A stretch of DNA of 64,000 nucleotides from UBA3792 sp964426415 (GTDB taxonomy: Bacteria > Bacillota > Clostridia > Christensenellales > CAG-138). Below, one piece after another: positions 25,075 to 33,715 of this stretch. The DNA lies in the NCBI GenBank assembly GCA_964426415.1, contig CAYRQM010000005.1, positions 1-64,000 of the forward strand, read 5' to 3'. Position 1 is the first letter of the stretch. Each line of letters begins with the position of its first letter. Made by a program: the position numbers and the translations under genes. Below the pieces are notes generated by a model. The model was not told the origin of the DNA. It was given only the letters and a program-made list of their open reading frames with translations, and did not search any database.

Positions 25075-25250
25075 TCGTCGGCGCGGACTGCGCTTTACTC
25101 ACGGTGGATTCTGCGGAATCCGCCGTTCGCTGCTCCGTCGCGCCTCCTCTCCGCAAAAGGTCACGCGCTCGCTTCGGCTGTTCGGTTGTAAACAGCCTCA
25201 CGACGCCTACGCGGCGCTACCAACCTTTTGCGGGAACACCCGTGTACACG
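25075..25250 (+). repeat. Composite repeat, structured module, copy A
   Basis: Begins directly after the vWA stop codon. Homologous, in inverted orientation, to 52724-52918. It contains a 22-nt hairpin with TGCG loop (25103-25124), a second 22-nt hairpin (25176-25197), the long-range pair CCGCAAAAGGT / ACCTTTTGCGG and the tail ending CCCGTGTACACG. Hairpin stems differ from copy B but remain paired. Confidence 0.85.
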
Positions 25251-25279
25251 ATTTGAGGGAAAGGCACGTCGCGGCGCCG

Positions 25280-25310
25280 CCAACCTTTTGCGGGAACACC
25301 CGTGTACACG
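25280..25310 (+). repeat. Partial tandem copy of the structured-module tail
   Basis: Repeats the last 31 bp of the module (CCAACCTTTTGCGG to CGTGTACACG), 60 bp downstream of the first tail. Confidence 0.85.
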
Positions 25311-25345
25311 TTATTTCGGGGAAGGAACATTAAATCGCGCCCTCT

Positions 25346-25419
25346 GTCATCCTGAGGCAAAGCCTTTGGATCTCGCGCTTACACGGGAGATTCTTCGGCG
25401 CTTCGTGCCTCGGAATGAC
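25346..25419 (+). repeat. 74-bp inverted-end element, copy 1
   Basis: Ends GTCATCCTGAGGC and GCCTCGGAATGAC are near-perfect inverted repeats. Inner arms TTTGGATCT and AGATTCTT and a GGCGC-TTC-GTGCC hairpin lie inside. Related copies occur at 34694, 43074 and (inverted) 52538. Confidence 0.85.
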
Positions 25420-25756
25420 CGCGGGGGAACAGCGGGCGCATCATATCCGTCCCTACAGAATGACCGTGCGGGGCGGGAAGCACGCGATTTGTTGCCATTT
25501 GCATCGGGAAACCCGTGTACAAGCCTTGCGAAAGAGAAATGCAGCAAACGCTGCCATTTTGCAAGGGGGAGCGTGTGCGCGTCCGCCACATTCCATGCCA
25601 CGACATTCAGAAAATGCGAGCAGCTATGCGCGCATGTCTCCTCCGCCTTCGTGACAGCAGGCACAAAATCACTTGTCACGCCCCGAAAGTCATGGTACAA
25701 TGAAGCAACGGATGGGGTGCGCCCTGCCGCCAAACGATTGGAAAGGGATCGCTGTC
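25420..25756. other. Intergenic remainder with promoter of the next gene
   Basis: No gene is visible. A further degenerate tail (CGGGAAACCCGTGTACAAG, near 25505) is present. The only regulatory signal is the promoter listed at 25672-25700. Confidence 0.6.
25672..25700 (+). promoter_or_regulatory. Promoter of the DUF2238-like membrane protein gene
   Basis: TTGTCA (25672-25677), 17-bp spacer, TACAAT (25695-25700). Confidence 0.7.
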
Positions 25757-26467
25757 ATGGAGAAACCGTCGCACAAGAGAAAACCGCTGAAGGAGTGGCC
25801 TTGGAAGAACATCATTGCCCTGATTTTGCTGCTGACGCTGGCGGCGTCGTTGGTGTTTACCATCATTCGCTTGGTGCAGGCGCCCGTGGAAAGCGAGATG
25901 GAGGGCGAACGGCAAAAGAGCGATTATGTGCTGATGATCGTCCAATGCGGGCTGGGGCTTGTGGTGATGCTGCTGCCCGGTCTGATCGAACGCAAGCTGC
26001 ACATCGACGTGCCCGACTTTATTGAGGTTCTGTTTTTCATCTTCCTGTACTGCGCCATCTATTTGGGCGAAGTGCGTTCGTTCTACTATCGCATTCCCAT
26101 GTGGGATTCGTTCCTGCACCTGTTCTCCGGCGCTATGCTGGGCGCGCTGGGCTATTCCCTCGTCAGCATTCTCAACGATACGCCCAAGCTCAAGGTGCAG
26201 CTGTCGCCCCTGTTTGTGGGGCTGTTCGCGTTCTGCTTTGCCCTTGCCATGGGCGCCCTGTGGGAGATTTACGAATTTACCTTCGACGGCATCTTGGGCC
26301 TCAATATGCAGAAATTCCGTTTGGAGGACGGCACCGACCTGATCGGACGCGCCGCCCTTGCCGACACCATGAAGGACTTGATCGTGGACGCCGTGGGCGC
26401 GCTGGTGTTGGTCGTCGTCGGTGCGCTTTTGCGCCGCCGCAAAGAAAAGCGTGCAACTGCCGCCTAA
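25757..26467 (+). CDS. DUF2238 (YjdF-like) integral membrane protein
   Basis: A 236-residue membrane protein with about six helices. The family signature is visible as YRIPMWDSFLHLFSGAMLGA (about residues 113-132), followed by GALWEIYEFTFDGILGLNMQ and an acidic loop. It ends with a helix and the basic tail RRRKEKR. The start at 25757 is chosen because GAAAGGGATCG lies upstream and because the upstream extension contains no hydrophobic or conserved sequence. Function of the family is not known. It is expressed alone from its own promoter. Confidence 0.8.
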   Translation: MEKPSHKRKPLKEWPWKNIIALILLLTLAASLVFTIIRLVQAPVESEMEGERQKSDYVLMIVQCGLGLVVMLLPGLIERKLHIDVPDFIEVLFFIFLYCAIYLGEVRSFYYRIPMWDSFLHLFSGAMLGALGYSLVSILNDTPKLKVQLSPLFVGLFAFCFALAMGALWEIYEFTFDGILGLNMQKFRLEDGTDLIGRAALADTMKDLIVDAVGALVLVVVGALLRRRKEKRATAA

Positions 26468-26480
26468 CATGATTCAAGCA

Positions 26481-26515
26481 AAAACGCGCTCCCTTCTTTG
26501 GGGGCGCGTTTGTTT
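26481..26515. terminator. Bidirectional intrinsic terminator
   Basis: AACGCGCTCCC (26483-26493) pairs with GGGGGCGCGTT (26500-26510). T-rich sequence follows on both strands, serving the convergent DUF2238-like and Mbeg1-like genes. Confidence 0.85.
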
Positions 26516-26635
26516 TATTCTGATTCTTTGGCGCATGCATAGGGCACGCTGTGTTGGACGGTCATTGGCATTGTGTGAAGCCAATCCTTTGATATCGTCA
26601 TGCAGCGGTCTTGCCGCGCATCCTGTTCCGTCCGC

Positions 26636-27826
26636 CTATCGCACCCGCACAGGCTTTTTGCGCCCGTCCTTGACGCGGGAAGCGATGCGCTTGCCCACGA
26701 CGGTCAGCTTGTTCTTTGCGACGATTGCCTCGCGCTGCACGGTGGCGATTCCCGCACGCGGCGCAGAGTTTTCGACCATCTGCACCATGAGCTTTTTGAG
26801 CATCTCGGAGATGGCTTCCCGCACGTCGGCGTTGGTGTTGTGCACCGATGTGATGACCGCCAGCGTGTTCTCGCGCCAATTCTGCCCAAAGTCCTTGATG
26901 CGCTCCAAATCGCCGCCGTTCAGCTGCCGATACATGGTGTTGACCAGCAGCTCGCGTTCCTCGTCCGATAGCTGCGCAATCCAATTTGCAATCGTGCGGT
27001 TGGTGTATATGGCGCCCGCGGAAAGGCGCGGCTCATACAGAAAATCGCCGTCCTGCACCGTCCAAGAATAGGGATCGTGCTGCATGATGCTCTTGTTGTC
27101 GCTGTGCACGATGTGATACGCTTCGTGGCTTTCGAACACCATGCCGATGATGGACGATTGCGGCACCGTCTTTTGCACGATGGGTTCGATCTCGTGAAAG
27201 CCTTCCTTGGAAAAGACGTCCTCGCGGAAGCCCGGCCCGTCGTGGCAATACGCCGCGATGACCCGTTTGCGGGTGGACGCATGGCACATCGCCGCCGCGT
27301 ACAGCGCCAGATTGCCGCCCTTGGAATGGCCGCCCGTGATGATATTGCCGTCCTCGCGAGAGGCAATCTCGTCCAGATACGCCGCCGCCTGCTGTTGGGA
27401 CGGAACCGTGTCGCAAAACGCCATGTTGAAATCTTCCTTCCAACCCAAGAACGTGGCGTCCGTCCCGCGAAACGCCACATACAGCGTATGCGGGTCGATG
27501 CGCAGCGTGACCGCCGCAAACTGCTCCTCCTGCACCGCGTCGCGGCAGTCGGTAAAATCGACCAGCTGCATGGTGCGAAAGCGCGGGCTTGCCGCCATGG
27601 CAACGAGCAACCGCAAATTCTCCGCGGGCACGCGGGTACGCGCCAGCATCCCGTCGAACAGCTCGGCGCACAGCAAATCACGCACCTGCATCCCGCCCGC
27701 CGCAATGCGCTCCTTGGGCAGGTTCAGATAGCTAAATTGCGACAAGATCAAGCTGTCCACCGCCCCAAGCGACTGCTCCGTAAGCGAATAGAACGTGTGT
27801 TCCGCATAGTCGATGATATTTGCCAT
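26636..27826 (-). CDS. Mbeg1-like (DUF2974) alpha/beta hydrolase
   Basis: A 396-residue cytoplasmic protein of the Mbeg1-like/DUF2974 family, lipase-like alpha/beta hydrolases. The nucleophile elbow is GGHSKGGNLA near residue 168, and an oxyanion-hole region LYVAFRGTDATFLGWKEDF lies near 115. The acid and histidine are less clear; SHEAYHIVHSD near 240 is one candidate. The first 60 residues resemble family members (MANIIDYAEHTFYSL). The C-terminal 100 residues are helical and basic. GAGGGG lies upstream of the ATG and a good promoter lies at 27857-27885. The substrate is unknown. Confidence 0.85.
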   Translation of the reverse strand: MANIIDYAEHTFYSLTEQSLGAVDSLILSQFSYLNLPKERIAAGGMQVRDLLCAELFDGMLARTRVPAENLRLLVAMAASPRFRTMQLVDFTDCRDAVQEEQFAAVTLRIDPHTLYVAFRGTDATFLGWKEDFNMAFCDTVPSQQQAAAYLDEIASREDGNIITGGHSKGGNLALYAAAMCHASTRKRVIAAYCHDGPGFREDVFSKEGFHEIEPIVQKTVPQSSIIGMVFESHEAYHIVHSDNKSIMQHDPYSWTVQDGDFLYEPRLSAGAIYTNRTIANWIAQLSDEERELLVNTMYRQLNGGDLERIKDFGQNWRENTLAVITSVHNTNADVREAISEMLKKLMVQMVENSAPRAGIATVQREAIVAKNKLTVVGKRIASRVKDGRKKPVRVR

Positions 27827-27856
27827 GGCGCCCGCATCCCCTCATTTCGATGTTCC

Positions 27857-27885
27857 ATTATACCATGTCCGCGAACGGACGTAAA
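27857..27885 (-). promoter_or_regulatory. Promoter of the Mbeg1-like gene
   Basis: Minus strand TTTACG (27885-27880), 17-bp spacer, TATAAT (27862-27857). Confidence 0.75.
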
Positions 27886-27907
27886 CGGGACAAATGACGC
27901 GGCGCAT

Positions 27908-27939
27908 AAAAAACTTGCCCCCGCACACGGCGGAGGCAA
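27908..27939 (-). terminator. Terminator of the pst-pho operon
   Basis: On the minus strand TTGCCTCCGC and GCGGGGGCAA form a 10-bp stem (one G-T pair), then G and six T. Confidence 0.9.
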
Positions 27940-27951
27940 TTCGGATGTGGT

Positions 27952-28200
27952 TCAGTGCCCTGCGACGCTTGGAATGTCCAAAAGCTCGAACCGATATTGC
28001 TGTTTGCAATCGGGGTACTTATCATGGTCGACCTCGCTCAGAAATTCTTCCAACGGGCGAATCCACAGGCTGCCGTCGCCGTACAGCTTGCGGTACACAA
28101 CGTAGGACGCGCCGGAATCCGAATCTCGCGCCACGTCCTCGACCAGATAGGCGTCGCCTTTAAAATGGCGATACACACGCTTCAGTTGAATGGTTCTCAC
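27952..28200 (-). CDS. DUF1653 protein at the end of the pho operon
   Basis: An 82-residue protein of the DUF1653 family. It shows the typical order YRHFKGDAYLVEDVARDSD, then YVVYRKLYGDGSLWIRPLEE and KYPDCKQQYRFE. It has no signal or membrane segment. Its ATG overlaps the phoR stop by 4 bp, so it is translationally coupled to the phosphate two-component system. The family is small and without known function. The location suggests, but does not show, a role in phosphate response. Confidence 0.85.
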   Translation of the reverse strand: MRTIQLKRVYRHFKGDAYLVEDVARDSDSGASYVVYRKLYGDGSLWIRPLEEFLSEVDHDKYPDCKQQYRFELLDIPSVAGH

Positions 28201-29885
28201 AGTGTCTCCTTTCTGACCCGCGTCCGCGGCTCCGTCTTGGGGAATGTGACGGTGACGCTTGTGCCCTCGTCCAAGACGCTTTCCAAGCGGATGTGCGCGC
28301 CGAGATGCTTTGCGGCGTGCTTCACGATGGACAAGCCCAGCCCCGTGCCGCCCGTCTCTTTGGAATGGCTCTTGTCGGCACGATAGAACCGTTCAAACAC
28401 GCGGTCTTGGTGTTCGGGCGCGATGCCGACGCCGTTGTCGCGCACGCAAAGCACCGCTTCTTGGTCGTTTTCCTCGACCGTCACCCACACGCTGCCGCCT
28501 TCGCGGTTGTAGCGGATGGCGTTGTCGCACAGATTGAACACAATCTCCTGCATCAGCCGCCGCACCCCGTCGATGGTGACGGGTGCGCCCGAAACCGTGC
28601 AGGTGACGTGCTTGGCTGCCGCCGCGTCCGAAAGCGTTTCCACCGTATACTCGGCAAGCGACAACAGCTCCACCGATTCATACGGGTATTCGCCGCCCTC
28701 GTCCAAGCGGGACAGGCGAATGATGTCGTTGATGAGCGCCACCAGCCGTGCCGCTTCCCGTCGGATGTGCCCCACGAAGCGCGGCAAATCCTCTTCCTTG
28801 ACCATTCCGTTTTCAATCAGCTCGGCGCTGCCCATGATGGATTGCAGCGGCGTTTTCAGCTCGTGCGAAACGTTGGCGGTGAACTCCTGCCGATTGCGCT
28901 CTGCAAGGGTCTGCTCGGTCACGTCAAAAATCAACAGCACCGTGCCGATCGTTTCGGCCTGCTCGCCGATGCGGCTGATGTTGAGCTGCTGTTCGCGGCC
29001 ATGTCGCGTGATGCGCAGCTCGCTGTGCCCGTTTTGCGCCGCTTCGTCGATGGCGCGGGCGATGTCGCGGCTGCGGTCTACCGTCAAAAAGTCGTTCCCC
29101 ACCGCAAGGGTGTTGGTGTCAAAGACGGCGCACGCCGCAGGATTGATGCTGACCACCGTTCCCGTTTCGTTCAGCAGAATCAGCCCTTCCCGCATGTTGT
29201 GCGTGGTGGCGGCGAACTCGTCCTGCTTGCGCTTGAGCTCGTCCATTTGCAGCCGAATCTGTGCGTGCTGCCGATCGATGCGCGTCAGCAGCGGCGCAAG
29301 CTCGTCATACGCTTTGTTCTCAAGCGGCTGCTCCAAGTCGAGCGCGTTGAGCGGCTTGACGATGCGCTTGGCGATGCTGTTTGCCGCGATTGCCGCCAAT
29401 ACGATTGCCACCACCAACACGATGAGAATGGGCTGGAACATGCCAAGCGCCAGCGACCAAACGGTGTACTGATCGACCGAAAGGCGCAGCACCGAGCCGT
29501 CGGACAGCCGCACGGCGCGATAGATGGTCTTTTGCGCCATGGTGGCGGAGTAACGCGCACTTTCGCCCGTACCCGTTTGCAGCGCTTCTTGGATTTCCTC
29601 GCGCGCGCTGTGGTTTTCCATCGTTGCGGCGTCCGCTTGGGAATCGTACAGCACTGTGCCGTCCGCTTGCACCCACGTCAAGCGGGTGTCCTGCACGTCC
29701 AAGCTTGCAAGATACGCGGCGCCGTTTGCCTCGACGCCCTTTGCCGCCATTTCCGTCTGCGCGGTCAGGCGATCCGTCTCGATGGTGTTGAAATAGTTGT
29801 ACAATACGCCCATGATGATGAGCAAACACGCCAGCAAGACCGCCGAAGCGACCAACAGAATGGCGCGAAAAATGCGTTTTGTCAT
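28197..29885 (-). CDS. phoR: Phosphate sensor histidine kinase PhoR
   Basis: A 562-residue PhoR-type kinase. Two membrane helices (about 7-30 and 172-195) enclose an extracellular domain of about 140 residues. A HAMP-like region (AKRIVKPLNALDLEQP), a PAS domain (about 235-320) and the H box NVSHELKTPLQSIMGSAE with phospho-His341 follow. The N box is NLCDNAIRYN and the ATP lid ends GGTGLGLSIVKH. The ATG at 29885 has TTGGAGGAA upstream; a longer in-frame extension is only the shadow of phoP. It overlaps phoP and the DUF1653 gene by 4 bp each. Confidence 0.95.
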   Translation of the reverse strand: MTKRIFRAILLVASAVLLACLLIIMGVLYNYFNTIETDRLTAQTEMAAKGVEANGAAYLASLDVQDTRLTWVQADGTVLYDSQADAATMENHSAREEIQEALQTGTGESARYSATMAQKTIYRAVRLSDGSVLRLSVDQYTVWSLALGMFQPILIVLVVAIVLAAIAANSIAKRIVKPLNALDLEQPLENKAYDELAPLLTRIDRQHAQIRLQMDELKRKQDEFAATTHNMREGLILLNETGTVVSINPAACAVFDTNTLAVGNDFLTVDRSRDIARAIDEAAQNGHSELRITRHGREQQLNISRIGEQAETIGTVLLIFDVTEQTLAERNRQEFTANVSHELKTPLQSIMGSAELIENGMVKEEDLPRFVGHIRREAARLVALINDIIRLSRLDEGGEYPYESVELLSLAEYTVETLSDAAAAKHVTCTVSGAPVTIDGVRRLMQEIVFNLCDNAIRYNREGGSVWVTVEENDQEAVLCVRDNGVGIAPEHQDRVFERFYRADKSHSKETGGTGLGLSIVKHAAKHLGAHIRLESVLDEGTSVTVTFPKTEPRTRVRKETL

Positions 29886-30556
29886 TTGTCTTCCTCCAAT
29901 TTGTAGCCCACGCCCCGCACCGTTTTGATGCAGTCGCCGTATGCGCCCAGCTTCGCCCGCAAGGTGCGAATGTGCACGTCCACTGTGCGCGTTTCGCCGT
30001 CGTAATCCTGTCCCCAAATATCATAGAGCAGTCGATCCCGCGTGTACACCGTGCCCGCATGGGTCAAAAACAGCTGTAACAGCTCGAATTCTTTGCGGGT
30101 CAGCTCCAACGGCTGCCCGTCCAACGTGACGGCGTGCCGCTTTGGCTCTAACACCAGCCCGCCCAGCCGAACGGCGTCGTCCTTTGCGGAAAACCGACTG
30201 CGCCGCAGCACCGCTTTGACCCGCGCCACCATCTCCATCATGCCGAACGGCTTGACCAGATAGTCGTCGGCGCCGCAGTCCAGCCCCTTGATTTTGTCGT
30301 ATTCCATGCCCTTTGCCGTCGCCATGATGACGGGCATTTCGCTTGTGCTCGCTTTGGACTTGAGCCGTTTCAAAATGGCAAGCCCGTCCATGCCGGGCAG
30401 CATGACGTCCAAAATCACCAAATCGGGCAGCTCGGTGCGCAGCGCTTCAAAGAAGGATTCGCCGTCCGCAAACCCGCGTGCGCCCAAGCCGATGGACTCC
30501 AGCGTATACACCTCGATGTCGCGGATGCCCGCGTCGTCCTCTACGCACCAAATCAT
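29882..30556 (-). CDS. phoP: Phosphate response regulator PhoP
   Basis: A 224-residue OmpR-family regulator. The receiver begins MIWCVEDDAGIRD, has the phosphoacceptor in LVILDVMLPGMDGL (about residue 50) and the conserved lysine in MATAKG. The winged-helix effector ends RTLRAKLGAYGDCIKTVRGVGYKLEE. It overlaps phoU and phoR by 4 bp each. It is the obvious candidate to bind the TTAACA repeats upstream of pstS. GGAGGCG lies before the ATG. Confidence 0.94.
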   Translation of the reverse strand: MIWCVEDDAGIRDIEVYTLESIGLGARGFADGESFFEALRTELPDLVILDVMLPGMDGLAILKRLKSKASTSEMPVIMATAKGMEYDKIKGLDCGADDYLVKPFGMMEMVARVKAVLRRSRFSAKDDAVRLGGLVLEPKRHAVTLDGQPLELTRKEFELLQLFLTHAGTVYTRDRLLYDIWGQDYDGETRTVDVHIRTLRAKLGAYGDCIKTVRGVGYKLEEDK

Positions 30557-31206
30557 TCCGTTTCGCCTCCTATGCGTTGTCCCGTGACCGAATAGACGAC
30601 CCATTCTGCAATGTTGGTGGCGTGGTCGCCGATGCGTTCGAAATACTTGGCAATCATCAGCCGATCCAGTGCGCACTCCCCTTCTTGGGGCGCGGCGGCG
30701 ATGTTGGCAATCAGCGCCCGCTTGACGGCGACGAACAGATCGTCCACCCCATCGTCCTCGTCTATGACCTGTCGTGCCAGCGCCGCGTCTTGCCGCACAA
30801 AGGCGTCGACGCTTTCGCTGACCATCCGTTGGGTGGCTGCCGCCATCTTGTGGATTTCGGCACATTCGCCGTCCGGATGCGCCATCAGGTAGCAGGCAAT
30901 CTCCGCCACATCCGCCGCTTGATCGCCGATGCGCTCCATGTCGGTGATCATCTTGAGCGCCGCGGAAACCTGCCGCAAATCGCTTGCCACGGGCTGCTGT
31001 TCCAAGAGCAGCTTGAGGCACAGCGATTCGATGCTGCGCTCCTTTTGGTCGATCACGGCGTCGCCTGCCGCAATCTCCTGTGCCAGCGCCGCATCACGCG
31101 TGCGCAGCGCCGTCGATACCCGTGAAATGGCTTCCTCGCACAGCGCGCCCATCTCAATCAGTTCGCGGTGCAACAGCGCAAGCTGCGCGTCAAATCTGCT
31201 TCTCAT
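30553..31206 (-). CDS. phoU: Phosphate signalling regulator PhoU
   Basis: A 217-residue all-helical PhoU with two homologous three-helix bundles. Metal-binding motifs are visible as ITDMERIGDQAADVAEI (about 85-101) and KYFERIGDHATNIAEW (about 189-204). PhoU connects the Pst transporter to PhoR, holding the kinase off when phosphate is sufficient. It overlaps pstB by one base (TGATG) and phoP by four. Confidence 0.96.
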   Translation of the reverse strand: MRSRFDAQLALLHRELIEMGALCEEAISRVSTALRTRDAALAQEIAAGDAVIDQKERSIESLCLKLLLEQQPVASDLRQVSAALKMITDMERIGDQAADVAEIACYLMAHPDGECAEIHKMAAATQRMVSESVDAFVRQDAALARQVIDEDDGVDDLFVAVKRALIANIAAAPQEGECALDRLMIAKYFERIGDHATNIAEWVVYSVTGQRIGGETE

Positions 31207-31961
31207 CAGCCGAACCTCCCTGTGATATAGTCCTCGGTGCGCTTGTCCTGTGGGGACGAGAACAGCTGCTCGGTATCGCCGCTTTCGATGCGCGCACCCA
31301 AAAGAAAGAATGCCGTTTCGTTGGAGATGCGCAGCGCCTGCTGCATGTTGTGCGTGACGATAAGAATAGTATAACGGTTCTTCAGCGTCATGGCAAGCTC
31401 TTCAATTTTGGATGTGGAGATAGGATCCAGCGCACTGGTTGGCTCGTCCATCAGCAACACGTCGGGATCGACCGCCAAGGCGCGTGCGATGCACAGGCGC
31501 TGCTGTTGCCCGCCCGAAAGCCCCAACGCCGACTTTTTCAGTCGATCCTTCACCTCGTCCCACAGCGCGGCGTCCGAAAGGGCGCGCTCCACGATGTCGT
31601 CCAGCTTGGCGCGGTTCTTGACGCCATGGGTGCGCGGCCCGTATGCGACGTTGTCGTACACGCTCATGGGAAACGGGTTCGGCTTTTGAAAGACCATGCC
31701 GATCTCGCGGCGCAGCGCGTTCACGTCCAAATCCTTTGCAAAGATGTCCTGTCCGCGATAGCGCACTTCGCCCGTGATTTTGACGTTGGGAACCAAGTCG
31801 TTCATGCGGTTGAGCGTCTTGAGAAAGGTGGACTTTCCGCAGCCCGACGGCCCGATCAACGCCATGATGCTGTGTTCCGAAACGTCCAAATCGACGTGTT
31901 TCAGCGCTTGCGTATTGCCGTACCAAAGGCACAAATCGCGCACGGTGAGAATGGGATTCAT
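31206..31961 (-). CDS. pstB: Phosphate ABC transporter ATPase PstB
   Basis: A 251-residue ATPase that powers high-affinity phosphate import. Walker A GPSGCGKST is near residue 34, the signature LSGGQQQR near 150 and Walker B VLLMDEPTSALDPIST near 170. The PstB-typical ends DYITGRFG and MQQALRISNETAFF are present. It overlaps pstA by 4 bp and phoU by one base. Confidence 0.97.
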   Translation of the reverse strand: MNPILTVRDLCLWYGNTQALKHVDLDVSEHSIMALIGPSGCGKSTFLKTLNRMNDLVPNVKITGEVRYRGQDIFAKDLDVNALRREIGMVFQKPNPFPMSVYDNVAYGPRTHGVKNRAKLDDIVERALSDAALWDEVKDRLKKSALGLSGGQQQRLCIARALAVDPDVLLMDEPTSALDPISTSKIEELAMTLKNRYTILIVTHNMQQALRISNETAFFLLGARIESGDTEQLFSSPQDKRTEDYITGRFG

Positions 31962-32818
31962 AGACTTCTCCTTTTCTTGAAATATCTGCCCACCAACGAC
32001 GCCGCCAAATTGAGCAGCACCGTCAGAATCATCAGAATCGCCGCGATGGCGAACGCGACGTCAAATTCGCCCCGTTCCTTGGCATACACATACAGCGCCA
32101 CCGTCAGCGTGGAACCCGAGCGAAACAGCCCTTCAAAAAAGCCGTTCAGCGAATGGGCAAAGCCTGCGGTGAACAGCAGCGCGGCAGACTCGCCCACGAT
32201 GCGTCCGACCGTCAAAATGCAGCCCGTCACCACGCCGTCCACACTGCCCGGCAGCACGACGGTGAAAATCATCCGCGCCTTGCCCGCGCCCAGTGCAAGC
32301 GCGCCCTCGCGTTCGCTTTGCGGCACGGTCTTGAGACTCTCTTGGGTGGTGCGCAGGATGGTGGGCAGATTCATGATGACAAGGGTGAGCGCACCCGCAA
32401 GCAGCGACGTTTTCAGCCCGAAGAATTGGCAAAACAGCAGCATGCCCACCAAGCCGTATAGGATGGATGGGATGCCCGACAGCGTTTCCGCCGCATATTC
32501 GATGCAAGCGACGACGCGGCGGTTCTTTGCGTACTCGGTGAGGTAGATTGCGCCGCCGACGCCCAACGGCAGCACCAGCAACAGCGTGGCAAGCACGATG
32601 TAGACCGTGTTCAAAATGTCGGGCAGGATGCCGATGCGATTCGCTAAATAGCTGGGTGCGGTGGACAGCAGCGTCCATGTGATGTGGGGCACGCCCCGCA
32701 CCAGCACATAGCCGATGAGAAACAGCACGAGCGACACGGTGACGGCGGCAGAGACGCCCATCAAAACGCGCAGCGCGCCGTCGTACAGCTTGCGGCGTTT
32801 GGTTCTTGCTTTAAGCAT
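31958..32818 (-). CDS. pstA: Phosphate ABC transporter permease PstA
   Basis: A 286-residue permease with about six membrane helices. The conserved region GVGGAIYLTEYAKNRRVVAC lies near residue 100, and the ABC-interacting loop includes EREGALALGAGKARMIFTVVLP near 195. The ATG at 32818 lies 8 bp inside pstC; an upstream in-frame extension is the shadow of pstC. It forms the channel together with PstC. Confidence 0.95.
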   Translation of the reverse strand: MLKARTKRRKLYDGALRVLMGVSAAVTVSLVLFLIGYVLVRGVPHITWTLLSTAPSYLANRIGILPDILNTVYIVLATLLLVLPLGVGGAIYLTEYAKNRRVVACIEYAAETLSGIPSILYGLVGMLLFCQFFGLKTSLLAGALTLVIMNLPTILRTTQESLKTVPQSEREGALALGAGKARMIFTVVLPGSVDGVVTGCILTVGRIVGESAALLFTAGFAHSLNGFFEGLFRSGSTLTVALYVYAKERGEFDVAFAIAAILMILTVLLNLAASLVGRYFKKRRSL

Positions 32819-33695
32819 GGAATTGCCCCTCCTTGCGATGCAGGAAAAAGCGCAGCGTGGCGTTGATGAGCAGGATGAACAAGAACAGCACCAGTGCGAT
32901 CGAGAACAGCGCTTGTCGCTGCAGCCCGCCCGCATAGGACATCTCACTTGCCACCGCCGTGGTCAAGAACCGCACGCTTTGGAACAGGGACGGCATGTTT
33001 GCCGCGTTGCCCGATACCATCATCACCGCCATTGCCTCGCCGATGGCGCGCCCGACGCCCAGGATGACCGCCGTGACGATGCCGCTTTTTGCGGCGGGCA
33101 GGGAAACGCGAAAGTACGTTCCCACAGGCGTGGCGCCCAGCGCCAACGATGCGTCCTCATATTCCTTGGGAACCGCCTCCAGCGCCGTCATGGACACCTT
33201 GATGATGCCGGGCAAAATCATCACCGCCAAGACCAGAATCGCCGCGAACAGGCTTGCGCCGTCGGGCAGCCCGAACACCGTGCGAATCGCCGGCACCAGC
33301 ACCAGCATGCCCACAAGCCCGTATACCACCGACGGGATGCCCGCCAGCAGGCTGACGGCGCCGCCGACAATGCGCTTCCAAGCGGGCGGCGCGACCTTTG
33401 CCAAGAAGACGGCGGTCAAAATCCCCAAGGGCACGCCCAACAGGATGGCGCCCGCCGTGCCGTATACGGAGGTGAGCAAAAACGGCAGGATGCCATAGGA
33501 CGGCTCCGCTGCGGTGGACGCCCACGTTTTTCCGAACAGGAACGGAAAGAGCCCAATCTTGGTGATGGCAGGGATGCCCGCCGCCACCAAGTACCCCGTA
33601 ATGACCAAGACGGCGGCGACCGTCACCAGCCCCAAGAGTAAGAAAATGCCGTGCGCCAGCCGTTCGATGCGGCGCTGCTTTTTGACCCGTTCCAT
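32811..33695 (-). CDS. pstC: Phosphate ABC transporter permease PstC
   Basis: A 294-residue permease. Features include the PstC-type segment GILPFLLTSVYGTAGAILLG, the coupling region YEDASLALGATPVGTYFRVS and GRAIGEAMAVMMVSGNAANM. It lies 20 bp downstream of pstS and overlaps pstA by 8 bp. The first 20 residues (MERVKKQRRIERLAHG) are basic and cytoplasmic. Confidence 0.95.
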   Translation of the reverse strand: MERVKKQRRIERLAHGIFLLLGLVTVAAVLVITGYLVAAGIPAITKIGLFPFLFGKTWASTAAEPSYGILPFLLTSVYGTAGAILLGVPLGILTAVFLAKVAPPAWKRIVGGAVSLLAGIPSVVYGLVGMLVLVPAIRTVFGLPDGASLFAAILVLAVMILPGIIKVSMTALEAVPKEYEDASLALGATPVGTYFRVSLPAAKSGIVTAVILGVGRAIGEAMAVMMVSGNAANMPSLFQSVRFLTTAVASEMSYAGGLQRQALFSIALVLFLFILLINATLRFFLHRKEGQFHA

Positions 33696-33715
33696 GGGCG
33701 CTGCCTCCGCGCCCC

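Noticed and set aside
25228..26025. Open frames through the 25.1-25.7 kb repeat region, one running into the membrane protein gene
   Set aside because: They consist of repeat sequence translated in frame; the same repeats elsewhere do not keep a frame.
29886..30017. Extended N-terminus of phoR
   Set aside because: The extra 44 codons are the out-of-frame 3' end of phoP. The start at 29885 has a ribosome binding site and directly precedes the membrane helix.
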